DNA from: CAWCDJ01 sp963794265
Lineage (GTDB): Bacteria > Acidobacteriota > Terriglobia > Bryobacterales > Bryobacteraceae
Assembly: GCA_963794265.1 (NCBI GenBank)
Contig: CAWCDJ010000007.1
Location: 62,001 to 126,000 of the forward strand
Length of the DNA: 64,000 nt
Direction: 5' to 3'
Under the pieces are notes generated by a model. That model saw nothing but the letters and a program-made list of their open reading frames with translations. It was not told the DNA's origin and ran no database searches. Numbering within the stretch: position 1 is the stretch's first letter; each line of letters begins with the position of its first letter. Positions 50,622 to 59,044 of the stretch are shown one piece after another. A program made the position numbers and the translations under genes.

Positions 50622-53099
50622 CTACGAGTAGCGCAGCGCCTGCGATGGCGCGATGGTGGCCGCCCGGCGCGCCGGAATCAGAGTAGCCACCAGCGCCACC
50701 GCCGCCAGAATGGCCGGCACCAGTGCAAACGTCAGCGGGTCATTGGCTTTTACGCCGAACAGCAGGGACGCCAGCACGCGGGTGAGCCCGTAAGCGAGCC
50801 CTACTCCCAATACGACTCCGAGGATCACCAGTTTCATCCCAGCCTTCAACACCATGCCCATCATGTCGAAGCGAGCCGCGCCCAGGGCCATCCGGATTCC
50901 GATCTCCTGGGTGCGCTGCTCCACCGAATACGACATCAGGCCGTAGACTCCGATTGCCGCCAGCACCAGCGCGATCGCGGCGAAAATCGAAAGCAGCATC
51001 ATGTTGAAGTTCTGGCGGGCCAGGCTCTCGGCCACCACGTTTTCCATGGTGCGCTCATGGGAAATAGGCAGCATCCGGTCGACTGAGCCGAATTCGCGCT
51101 CGACGGCCGCGAGCAGGGTGGTGGGAGGCGCGGCGGTGCGCACCACCCAGGAAAGCGGGACCGCCGAATCGATCAGCGCCGTAATGCCTTCGGGCGTCTG
51201 GCTCTGCGGAACGTACATCACAGCCTCGTTCTCGCTCCCGAGACCCGTCTCCCGCACCGTGCCGACCACTCCGACGACCTGCCGCGGCGAATCGTCAAAT
51301 TGCGGTCCCAGGCCCGCTCCAATGGTGATCACCTGCCCGATGGGGTCCTCTTTCGGCCAGTACTTCTTTGCCATGGCCTCGTTGACCAGCACCACCCGCG
51401 CGCTGTTTCCCCTGTCGGTCTCGCGGAAGCCGCGGCCGCGCATCACCGGGATATGGAACACCGCGAAATAATGCGGCGAAACCGACCGCCACTGCTCGTC
51501 GCCGTTATACAGATTGCCCTTGGCCGGCGCCTTTCCCGCAATCGTGAAGGGAAGGTCTATTCCCCCCTGAACCGGAAGCATGACCGCGCAGGCCGCGGCT
51601 TCGACTCCAGGCAGGCTCTCCACCCTCCTGGTGATTTCCGTTACCAGCGCATCCACCTTGGCGGTGGTCGAATAGGTTCCCCCGGACATCGAAGTCTGGA
51701 GCGTCAGGACGTTGTGCGCATCGAACCCGGGGTTCACGGAACGCAACCCCATGAACGTCCGGATGAGCAGCGCCGCGCCGGTCAGCAGCACCACGGCCAG
51801 CGCGATTTCGGAAATCACCAGCACCGAGCGCGCGCGATTCTGGCGGCGGCTGGTACCGGAACGGCTGCTCGCTTCCTTCAACGTGGAGGCCAGGTCGGGA
51901 TTCGAGGTCTGCAGGGCGGGGAAGATGCCGAAGAGGATGCCGGTAGCCAGCGCGATCGCCATGGTGAAAGCCGCCACCCGCCAATCGAGCAGCGGGATGC
52001 CGGTGTGCAATCCGTCCGCGTCGGTGATGCGCGGGATGTTCCCGGGCGCCAGCAGCAGCAGTCCGCGCACGCCCCAGGCTCCCAGCGCGAACCCTAGAAG
52101 GCCGCCCGCTCCCGCGAGCATGACGCTTTCCGTGAGCAACTGCCGGACGACGCGCCAGCGCCCGGCGCCCATGGCGGCGCGAATTGCCAGTTCCCTCTGC
52201 CGCACCGCGGCGCGCGCCAGCAGCAGGTTCGCTACGTTGGCGCACGCAATCAACAGCACAAACATCACCGCGCCCAGCAGCACCAGAAGGGCCGTGCGCA
52301 CTGCCGGACCCACCATGGCCTCGCCCATGGGAACCACTGCTACGGATTCGTTCTTATCCATCCACTTCGGATTGGCTGCGCGGAAACGCTCGCCCACTAC
52401 TTTCATCTCGGCGCGGGCCCGCGCCACCGTCACGCCTGGTTTCAGCCTGCCGGCAATCCGCAGATAGTGTCCCTGGGTAGTGCTGTTCGGGTCGGCTTGC
52501 TGCGGCAGCCAGACGTCGGACGCCGGATCGGACTGGAACCACTTGGGCAGCACGCCGATCACGGTGTAAGGCTGGCCATTGAGCTTGATCAGGGCTCCCA
52601 GAACGTTCGATTTACCCGCCAGTTGGGATTGCCAGAGGCCATAGCTGATCACGGCCACGGGCGGCCCGTTCGGCACATCCTCCGCGGCGGTGTAGGTGCG
52701 GCCGAGCATGGGCGCCACGCCGAAAACACGGAAGTAGCCGTCGGAGGCGTGCAGGGTTTTCACCTGCGGCGGATGGTCGCCCGATCCGAACGCTACGCCC
52801 GGGCCATCCAGGCCGTACAGCGTCATGCTTTCGAAGACCTGATTCTGCCGCCAGGTCATGTACTTGGGAATGGAGTTCGACCATCCGATGCCATCGCCGC
52901 CGAAACTTCGCCCCACCTGCATGATGCGATCCGCCTGCGGATAAGGCAGCGGCTCGAGCAGTACGGAGTTCACAACCGTGAAGATCGCGGTGTTGGCTCC
53001 GATCCCGAGAGCCAGGGCGGCCACGGCCACGGCGGTAAATCCGGGGTTGCTCCGCAGCATGCGCGTCGCGTAGGTGATATCGGCGGCGAAGGTTGCCAT
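50622..53099 (-). CDS. ADOP-type ABC permease (second copy)
   Basis: An 825-residue duplicated orphan permease: MATFAADITYATRMLRSNP, then LALGIGANTAIFTVVNSVLL, a MacB-like core, a central FtsX module (VRQRELAIRAAMGAGRWR) and a second copy ending GVYGLMSYSVEQRTQEIGIR. It is the same family as the gene at 1778-4210 but clearly diverged from it. No ATPase is nearby. It is transcribed away from the MarR gene, which might regulate it. Confidence 0.9.
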   Translation of the reverse strand: MATFAADITYATRMLRSNPGFTAVAVAALALGIGANTAIFTVVNSVLLEPLPYPQADRIMQVGRSFGGDGIGWSNSIPKYMTWRQNQVFESMTLYGLDGPGVAFGSGDHPPQVKTLHASDGYFRVFGVAPMLGRTYTAAEDVPNGPPVAVISYGLWQSQLAGKSNVLGALIKLNGQPYTVIGVLPKWFQSDPASDVWLPQQADPNSTTQGHYLRIAGRLKPGVTVARARAEMKVVGERFRAANPKWMDKNESVAVVPMGEAMVGPAVRTALLVLLGAVMFVLLIACANVANLLLARAAVRQRELAIRAAMGAGRWRVVRQLLTESVMLAGAGGLLGFALGAWGVRGLLLLAPGNIPRITDADGLHTGIPLLDWRVAAFTMAIALATGILFGIFPALQTSNPDLASTLKEASSRSGTSRRQNRARSVLVISEIALAVVLLTGAALLIRTFMGLRSVNPGFDAHNVLTLQTSMSGGTYSTTAKVDALVTEITRRVESLPGVEAAACAVMLPVQGGIDLPFTIAGKAPAKGNLYNGDEQWRSVSPHYFAVFHIPVMRGRGFRETDRGNSARVVLVNEAMAKKYWPKEDPIGQVITIGAGLGPQFDDSPRQVVGVVGTVRETGLGSENEAVMYVPQSQTPEGITALIDSAVPLSWVVRTAAPPTTLLAAVEREFGSVDRMLPISHERTMENVVAESLARQNFNMMLLSIFAAIALVLAAIGVYGLMSYSVEQRTQEIGIRMALGAARFDMMGMVLKAGMKLVILGVVLGVGLAYGLTRVLASLLFGVKANDPLTFALVPAILAAVALVATLIPARRAATIAPSQALRYS

Positions 53100-53162
53100 G
53101 CAAACAGTAACGAAGCCCCGCCGGTGAAAGTTGCGGTTTTTTCCGCATTTCAAATTATTGTC

Positions 53163-53191
53163 TTGACGATAGTCGTTGTAACGTGTAATAT
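53163..53191 (+). promoter_or_regulatory. MarR gene promoter (leaderless type)
   Basis: TTGACG (53163-53168) and TAATAT (53186-53191) are 17 bp apart. The -10 box ends 7 bp before ATG 53198, so transcription should begin at the start codon. A small palindrome ACGA-tag-TCGT (53166-53176) lies between the boxes and could be the MarR operator. Confidence 0.7.
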
Positions 53192-53197
53192 TTAGAC

Positions 53198-53671
53198 ATG
53201 AGCGGCAAACTGGCCCGGGAGATTCGGCAAACGAAGCCTTTCGCTTCGATGGAAGAGGAGGCGTTTCTAAACCTCGGCCGCACGTTCCAGATTCTTCAGG
53301 AAAAAGTGGCCGCGCTGTTGAAGGATTACCAACTCACGCCGGCACAATACAACATCCTGCGGATCCTGCGCGGCGCCGGGCCCGAGGGGTTGACCTGCTC
53401 GCAGGCTTCCGAGCGCATGTTGTCTCCGGATCCGGACATCACCCGCCTGCTCGACCGCATGGAATCGCGCCACCTGATCGAACGCGAGCGCAGCCGGGAG
53501 GATCGCCGCGTGGTTGTGACGCGGATCACCGGGGCCGGGCTGGATCTGGCTTCCGGGATCGACCAGCCGATCGACCAACTGCTTCGCGGCATGCTCGGCG
53601 CCGCCGGCAGGAACCGTCTCAAAGACCTGATCGAGACGCTGGAACTGTTGAGGGAGGCGGCCGGCGCCTGA
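53198..53671 (+). CDS. MarR family transcriptional regulator
   Basis: A 157-residue winged-helix regulator: LTPAQYNILRILRGAGPEGL, CSQASERMLSPDPDITRLLDRME and the wing RSREDRRVVVTRITGAG. No Shine-Dalgarno precedes the ATG, and the promoter position suggests a leaderless message. It stands between the divergent permease gene and yceI (44 bp downstream in the same direction), either of which could be its target. Confidence 0.93.
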   Translation: MSGKLAREIRQTKPFASMEEEAFLNLGRTFQILQEKVAALLKDYQLTPAQYNILRILRGAGPEGLTCSQASERMLSPDPDITRLLDRMESRHLIERERSREDRRVVVTRITGAGLDLASGIDQPIDQLLRGMLGAAGRNRLKDLIETLELLREAAGA

Positions 53672-53715
53672 TTGCACGGCGGCCTCCAAGATCAAGCACC
53701 CATAGGAGAGGAACT

Positions 53716-54267
53716 ATGTCAGAAATCATTTACCAGATCGATTCGAGCCATTCCGCGGCGCATTTTAGTGTGCGCCATATGATGATTGCTAATGTCCGGG
53801 GGCAGTTCACGAAAATCTCCGGCACCATCGTCTACGACCCGGAGAATCCGGTGAACTCGAAGGTGCAAGCTACGATTGAGGCGTCCTCCATCGCGACGCG
53901 CGACGAGCAGCGCGACGCCCACCTGCGCAGCGCTGATTTTCTGGATGTGGAAAAGTTCCCGGTTCTGACTTTCCGCAGCAAATCGATCTCCGGCGAGAAG
54001 GGCGACTGGAAACTCACGGGCGACCTGACGATCCACGGCGTCACGCGCGAGGTCTCTCTCGAAGTCGACGGCCCGACTCCGGAAGCCCGAGACCCGTGGG
54101 GCGGAGCCAGAATCGGCGCCACAGCAACCGGCAGAATCAGCCGAAAGGATTTCGGGCTCACCTGGAACGCGGCTCTCGAAACCGGCGGCGTGCTGGTGGG
54201 CGACGAGGTCAAACTGACGCTGGACGTGGAAGGCGTCCGCCAAGCCGGACAAGCGCAAAACCAGTAG
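53716..54267 (+). CDS. YceI family lipid-binding-like protein
   Basis: A 183-residue lipocalin-like YceI domain: IYQIDSSHSAAHFSVRHMM, HLRSADFLDVEKFPVLTFRS, GDLTIHGVTREVSLEV and FGLTWNAALETGGVLVGDEV. YceI proteins bind polyisoprenoid or similar lipids. Unlike many relatives it has no signal peptide, so it is probably cytoplasmic. GGAGAGG precedes the ATG. Its stop codon ends at the first base of a gene-end palindrome. Confidence 0.93.
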   Translation: MSEIIYQIDSSHSAAHFSVRHMMIANVRGQFTKISGTIVYDPENPVNSKVQATIEASSIATRDEQRDAHLRSADFLDVEKFPVLTFRSKSISGEKGDWKLTGDLTIHGVTREVSLEVDGPTPEARDPWGGARIGATATGRISRKDFGLTWNAALETGGVLVGDEVKLTLDVEGVRQAGQAQNQ

Positions 54268-54288
54268 GGTAGGCCTCCTGGCCTGCCC
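54267..54288. repeat. Gene-end palindrome, copy 3
   Basis: GGGTAGGCC-TCCT-GGCCTGCCC forms a 9-bp stem with one G-T pair. It starts at the last base of the yceI stop and ends 4 bp before the cysN stop, so a stem-loop forms at the end of both converging genes. It may be a bidirectional terminator, although no T-run follows. Confidence 0.8.
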
Positions 54289-54292
54289 TCTC

Positions 54293-55900
54293 TCAGCCCA
54301 GCAGCGAGTTCTGCCGGAAGATCTCCTGCCAAACCTGCGGAAACCCGGCGGACGGGTCCTCGACCTGAACGAATACGGTCCCGTCCGTCAGACTCTCGCG
54401 AATTCTCGCCAGATCTGTTTCGGTCTCCGGGATAATCAGGGTGATCAATCCGGCCGAGAGCGCGGTCCGTAAGGCCGGGCGCAGATCGCCGCCGCCCTCT
54501 ACCACGACCACGTGGCATCCGCGCTCGAACAACTCCCGCTCCAGGTGATGAGCCGTCGCATGATCCCCCAACGGGAGGCAGATCGCTAGGGGCGGATGCC
54601 CGCTCGCGCGGCGGCGCTCCTCGGCCGTGACGCGTCCCGCGCGACGGGCTTCCGATTTTGGCGTCGAGATCATCCCGGCGCCGACGGTCGCGTTCGAGAT
54701 CGGGTCGATCAGAATGAAGGAGCCGGTGGCGCGGTTCTTCCGATAGGCGTCGAAAAAGAGCGGCCGCTGCGTTTCGAGCGAAACGGTTCCGATTTCGTTC
54801 AACTGGAGCGCACCCACCCTGATCCTCGCAGTTACTATTTGAGTAGTATGTTTGAGGAGGTAGGACTGGTTCGGCTCGAGCGGCTTCTCGCTCATCCAGA
54901 CAACGCCGGCTTCCAGGCGGCGTCCGGCATGCGGCGGATTGTCAGCCGGCACCAGCATGTCGCCGCGGCTGATGTCGATTTCGTCCTCCAGGCAGAGGGT
55001 GACGGACATAGGCGCAAAGGCCTCTTCGAGTTCGCCCTCCCAGGTGACGATGGAGCGGATGCGGCTGGTTCGGCCGGAAGGCATGATGCGGACCGGGTCG
55101 CCGCGGCGTACGACGCCCGAGGCGATCTGCCCGGCGAAGCCGCGGAAGTCCAGGTCGGGCCGGATCACGGTCTGGACAGGGAACCGGAAATCATTCAAAT
55201 TGCGGTCGTTAGCGATTGGGACGGTCTCCAGATATTGGAGCAGGCTGGGGCCGCTGTACCAGGGAGTCCGTTGGCTCCGATGGACCACGTTGTCGCCTTC
55301 CAGCGCACTGATGGGAATGAACTGCAAATCGCCCGCGTCCAATTCCCGCGCCAGGCTTTCGAACTCGGTCCGGATGGCGTCGAAGACCCCCTGGCTGAAG
55401 CCCACCAGGTCCATTTTATTGATTGCTACTACAAGGTGCGGAATTCCCAGAAGAGCGGCAATGCGGGCATGTCGGCGGGATTGCGGCAGCACGCCCAGCC
55501 GGGCATCCACGAGGATGATCGCCAGGTTGGCGTTGGAGGCGCCGGTCGCCATGTTCCGGGTGTACTGTTCGTGGCCGGGAGTGTCGGCAATGATGAACTT
55601 GCGGCGGGGGGTCGAGAAGTAGCGATATGCTACATCAATAGTAATTCCCTGCTCACGCTCTGCCCGCAGGCCATCAGTTACCAGCGAAAGGTCCAGGCCG
55701 CCGGTGGTCCGGTTCCGCGTAGCCTTGCGGATGGATGCCAGTTGGTCTTCATAAACACCTTTGGAATCATACAGCAGCCGCCCAATAAGCGTGGATTTCC
55801 CGTCGTCCACGCTGCCCGCGGTGGTGAACCGCAGGAGTTCGGTATCGGCCGAAGCCAGCAGCCATTCCTCGTAATTCCACTCAGCAACTGCCGCAGCCAT
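54293..55900 (-). CDS. cysN: Sulfate adenylyltransferase large subunit with relic APS-kinase tail
   Basis: A 535-residue protein. Residues 1-420 are CysN: P-loop GSVDDGKST (29-37), DTPGHEQY and NKMDL. The remaining 116 residues match the start of an APS kinase in order, but the expected kinase P-loop (GLSGSGKST) reads CLPLGDHATAHH, the DGDN motif reads VEGGGD, and the central part is deleted. So the protein is descended from a CysNC fusion whose kinase is dead. CysN with CysD makes adenosine phosphosulfate. The start overlaps the cysD stop by 1 nt (TGATG). Confidence 0.92.
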   Translation of the reverse strand: MAAAVAEWNYEEWLLASADTELLRFTTAGSVDDGKSTLIGRLLYDSKGVYEDQLASIRKATRNRTTGGLDLSLVTDGLRAEREQGITIDVAYRYFSTPRRKFIIADTPGHEQYTRNMATGASNANLAIILVDARLGVLPQSRRHARIAALLGIPHLVVAINKMDLVGFSQGVFDAIRTEFESLARELDAGDLQFIPISALEGDNVVHRSQRTPWYSGPSLLQYLETVPIANDRNLNDFRFPVQTVIRPDLDFRGFAGQIASGVVRRGDPVRIMPSGRTSRIRSIVTWEGELEEAFAPMSVTLCLEDEIDISRGDMLVPADNPPHAGRRLEAGVVWMSEKPLEPNQSYLLKHTTQIVTARIRVGALQLNEIGTVSLETQRPLFFDAYRKNRATGSFILIDPISNATVGAGMISTPKSEARRAGRVTAEERRRASGHPPLAICLPLGDHATAHHLERELFERGCHVVVVEGGGDLRPALRTALSAGLITLIIPETETDLARIRESLTDGTVFVQVEDPSAGFPQVWQEIFRQNSLLG

Positions 55901-56805
55901 CAGAAATACCCCTCCCGTTTCTTGAGTTCCATGGATCCGTCCTGATCGTGATCGATGATGCGGTTCTCCCGTTCGGACCGCCGGAAGCCGATCATCTCCT
56001 CGATGATCTTTGGCACCGTATCGGCTTCCGAGCGGATGGCGCCGGTGCAGTAGGTGCAGCCCAGCGAACGCATGCGGCACATGACCGTGCGGGGTTCCTC
56101 GCCGGGCAGCAAAGGGATGTTGTGCTCCAGCGGAATCAGCGAATCGCCGCGCACCAGCATAGGGCGCCTTTTGGCGAAATAGAGCGGCACCACGGGGATA
56201 TTTTCGAGGTGGATATAGTGCCAAACGTCCAACTCGGTCCAGTTGGAGAGCGGAAACACGCGGATGCTCTCGCCCTGGTCAATCCTACTGTTGTAGAGAT
56301 TCCACAATTCCGGACGCTGATTCTTGGGGTCCCATTGGCCGAAGGAATCGCGAAACGAGTAGACCCGCTCCTTGGCACGCGATTTTTCCTCGTCGCGGCG
56401 GGCTCCCCCGAAAGCGGCGTCGAAACCGCCCTGCTCCAGGGCATCGAGCAGCGCCCGGGTCTTGAGCAACCCGCAGCACTTCTGCGTTCCCAAGCGGAAC
56501 GGGCTCGCGCCTTCCTGAATCGCCCGGGTATTGGTATGAACGATCAACCGGGCGCCGATCGAAGCGCAGAACCGATCGCGAAACTCGATCATTTCCTGGA
56601 ACTTGTAAGTGGTGTCGATGTGCAGCAACGGAAACGGAAGCGGCCCCGGGTAAAAAGCCTTCTGCGCCAGTCGTACCATCACCGAGGAGTCCTTGCCGAT
56701 AGAGTACAGCATCACCGGGCGTTGGAATTCGGCCGCGACTTCCCTTATGATGTGAATGCTTTCAGCTTCCAGGGCTCGTAGATGGGTCAGAGTGCGGTCG
56801 GGCAT
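55900..56805 (-). CDS. cysD: Sulfate adenylyltransferase small subunit
   Basis: A 301-residue PP-loop enzyme: MLYSIGKDSSVMVRLAQKAF, LLHIDTTYKFQEM, GARRDEEKSRAKERVYSFRD, WTELDVWHYIHLENIPVVPL and MRSLGCTYCTGAI. It activates sulfate with ATP together with CysN. The ATG at 56805 gives MPDRTLTHLRALEAESIHII, the normal family start. The divergent peptidase gene starts 43 bp away, so the two promoters must overlap in a very short region. Confidence 0.96.
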   Translation of the reverse strand: MPDRTLTHLRALEAESIHIIREVAAEFQRPVMLYSIGKDSSVMVRLAQKAFYPGPLPFPLLHIDTTYKFQEMIEFRDRFCASIGARLIVHTNTRAIQEGASPFRLGTQKCCGLLKTRALLDALEQGGFDAAFGGARRDEEKSRAKERVYSFRDSFGQWDPKNQRPELWNLYNSRIDQGESIRVFPLSNWTELDVWHYIHLENIPVVPLYFAKRRPMLVRGDSLIPLEHNIPLLPGEEPRTVMCRMRSLGCTYCTGAIRSEADTVPKIIEEMIGFRRSERENRIIDHDQDGSMELKKREGYF

Positions 56806-56847
56806 CGAAGAGTACCGGCTGAACGAAAAATAGGATACCACATAATC

Positions 56848-58440
56848 ATGATTAAGTCTATCTGGATACTCGTGATTGCCGGGTTGGCGGCTTTCGCGCA
56901 GGACGGAGCCATTTCCGCGGCTCGCATCCGGGAGCACACGAAGTTTCTATCGAGCGATCTGTTGGAAGGGCGGGGCGTCGGGGTGCGCGGCGGCGATCTG
57001 GCCGCCGAGTACATCGCGACGCAGTTGGCGCTGGCGGGAGCCCGGCCGGCCGGAGACAATGGAACCTATTTTCAGAAGGTGCCGCTGGTGGGCGTGGAAA
57101 CGCAGCCCACGGCCAAACTTTCGGCGGCCGTTTGGGGCAAGAGCGTCGATTTTCAGTGGCTGGACGATTTTGTAGGCGTGAACCCTTCCCAGAGGGCGGC
57201 GGCGCGATTCGAAGGAGACGTGGTGTTCGTGGGGCACGGCATCACCGCCCCGGAGTGGAAGTGGGACGACTACAAAGGAGTGGACGTCACCGGCAAGATC
57301 CTGCTTTTCTTCACTAACGAGCCGCCCTCGAACGATCCAGCGTTTTTCGATGGCCGCGCACTCACTTACTACGGCCGGTGGACGTACAAGTACGAGGAAG
57401 CGCTGCGCCGGGGAGCCAAGGGCGCGATCATCATTCACACCACTCCGACCGCCAGTTACGGGTGGGACGTGGTTCGCAGTTCGTGGGGCCGGGAGACGCC
57501 GTTCCTGAAACTCGGGCCGAATGAAAAGTCGCTGGCTTTCGAGGGGTGGATTACGCGCGAGGCCGGGGACCGCATGCTGGCGATGGCCGGCAAGACACTC
57601 GACGAGTTGCTGGCGGCCGCGGACAAGCCGGATTTCAAGCCGGTGGATCTGGGGATCCTCGTGCGCGGGTCGATGCCCTCGAAGATCCGCGAGATGGAGA
57701 CGCGCAATGTGGCCGCCATCTTCCCGGGCAGCGACGCCGGCTTGAAAGATCAGGCCGTGATTTTCAGCGCGCACTGGGACCATTTGGGAATCGGGACGCC
57801 GGTCAACGGCGACGCCATTTATAACGGCGCCATCGACAATGCCACGGGCTGCGCCGTCCTGCTGGAACTGGCGCACGAGTGGGGGCAACTCGCGCCGAAG
57901 CCGAAACGCTCGGCGCTCTTTCTATCCGTGACGGCGGAGGAGGGGGGACTCAAAGGGTCGGAATACTATGCCGCGCACCCGCTGATTCCCGCCGCGAAGA
58001 CAGCGCTGGACCTGAACTTCGATGCGCTGTATCCGTGGGGGCGCGCCAAGGATGTGGTGCTGACCGGCGCGGAGCGAACCACGCTCTGGCCGGTTGCGCA
58101 GCAGATCGCCGCCCGGCTGAACCTGGCGATCGCCCCGGATGACGCGCCCGAAGCCGGCCACTATTTTCGCTCGGACCACTTCTCGTTCGCGCATGCGGGC
58201 ATCCCGGCTTTTTCGATCGGGCACGCCACGGAATTTGCGGGAAAACCGGAGGGCTTCGGCAAGAAAGCCTACCAGGAGTACAACAGCCAGCACTATCACC
58301 AGCCTTCTGACGAGTTTCAGGCGGATTGGGACTTCACGGCGTTAGAGCAGGCGGCAGAATTCGGGTTTCTGCTTGGGCAGGAAGCCGCCAATCAGGAGAA
58401 ACTGCCGGACTGGCGGCCGGGAGACGCGTTTCACCGGTAA
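56848..58440 (+). CDS. Secreted M28 family zinc aminopeptidase with PA domain
   Basis: A 530-residue exported peptidase. After the signal peptide (WILVIAGLAAFAQ) a protease-associated insert lies at about 120-290. The M28 metal residues are seen in order: SAHWDHLGIG (His), GAIDNATGCAVLLEL (Asp), SVTAEEGGLKGSEYY (Glu pair), DLNFDALYPW (Asp) and YHQPSDEFQ (His). It cleaves N-terminal residues from peptides in the periplasm or outside. ATG 56848 is the only start giving a signal peptide. Confidence 0.93.
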   Translation: MIKSIWILVIAGLAAFAQDGAISAARIREHTKFLSSDLLEGRGVGVRGGDLAAEYIATQLALAGARPAGDNGTYFQKVPLVGVETQPTAKLSAAVWGKSVDFQWLDDFVGVNPSQRAAARFEGDVVFVGHGITAPEWKWDDYKGVDVTGKILLFFTNEPPSNDPAFFDGRALTYYGRWTYKYEEALRRGAKGAIIIHTTPTASYGWDVVRSSWGRETPFLKLGPNEKSLAFEGWITREAGDRMLAMAGKTLDELLAAADKPDFKPVDLGILVRGSMPSKIREMETRNVAAIFPGSDAGLKDQAVIFSAHWDHLGIGTPVNGDAIYNGAIDNATGCAVLLELAHEWGQLAPKPKRSALFLSVTAEEGGLKGSEYYAAHPLIPAAKTALDLNFDALYPWGRAKDVVLTGAERTTLWPVAQQIAARLNLAIAPDDAPEAGHYFRSDHFSFAHAGIPAFSIGHATEFAGKPEGFGKKAYQEYNSQHYHQPSDEFQADWDFTALEQAAEFGFLLGQEAANQEKLPDWRPGDAFHR

Positions 58441-58459
58441 GAGCCGGACAGGCAAGGGC

Positions 58460-58481
58460 GGGCAGGCCGGGAGGTCTGCCC
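58460..58481. repeat. Gene-end palindrome, copy 4
   Basis: GGGCAGGCC-GGGA-GGTCTGCCC, 20 nt after the peptidase stop. The preceding GAGCCGGACAGG resembles the string before copy 2. It lies before the next gene in the same direction. Confidence 0.75.
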
Positions 58482-58516
58482 CACTGTGATACCCTTTCAG
58501 GAACGGAGGGTTATTC

Positions 58517-59041
58517 GTGAAGAAGAAGGTTCTGATTGTTGCGGCCGCGGCAGTGGCCGCCTTTGCCTTGTGGGCGCAGGAGAAGAAAGCGCCCGCGAAA
58601 TCCACCATCCTGCATCCGGAGATGACGGCCGAGACCGGCACGTGGACGAAACCCGCGGCGACGATCGGTGTGAAGCCGACGCAGCCCTGGACTGCCACGA
58701 CCATCGCGGCGGGTGTCGATAAGAAGCCGGAACCCGGCCACATCATCACCCGGGTGGGGGAGATCGTGGATTTCTCGTGCTACATCCAACTCGGCAAGCA
58801 TGGCGAGAAGCACCGCTCGTGCGGCCAGAAGTGCGTGCAGAACGGCCAGCCGATCGGCCTGCTGACCCAGAACGGCACCCTCTACATGCTCATGCCGGAA
58901 GAGCACGATCCGCGGCGCGACGGCGGGGCGGATGCAAAAGCCTCGGCATCCGAGCACATGGCGCAGATCGTTCAGGTGACCGGCACCGAAGCTTCCGTGA
59001 ACGGGTATCACGCCATATATGTTCAGGGGCTGACGAAGTAA
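58517..59041 (+). CDS. Secreted Cys/His-motif protein of unknown function
   Basis: A 174-residue protein starting at GTG 58517 with GGAGGG upstream. A signal peptide (VLIVAAAAVAAFALWAQ) is followed by a domain with G-E-I-V-D-x2-C-Y-x4-G-x2-G-x-K-H-x2-C-G-x2-C (roughly residues 80-107), then GLLTQNGTLYMLMPEE. The close C/H spacing suggests a metal or disulfide site. I have seen this arrangement only in uncharacterised secreted proteins and will not name a function. Confidence 0.72.
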   Translation: MKKKVLIVAAAAVAAFALWAQEKKAPAKSTILHPEMTAETGTWTKPAATIGVKPTQPWTATTIAAGVDKKPEPGHIITRVGEIVDFSCYIQLGKHGEKHRSCGQKCVQNGQPIGLLTQNGTLYMLMPEEHDPRRDGGADAKASASEHMAQIVQVTGTEASVNGYHAIYVQGLTK

Positions 59042-59044
59042 GCC

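Noticed and set aside
55901..56224. Upstream extension of cysN
   Set aside because: It overlaps cysD and has a wrong-frame composition; ATG 55900 with the TGATG overlap is the natural start.
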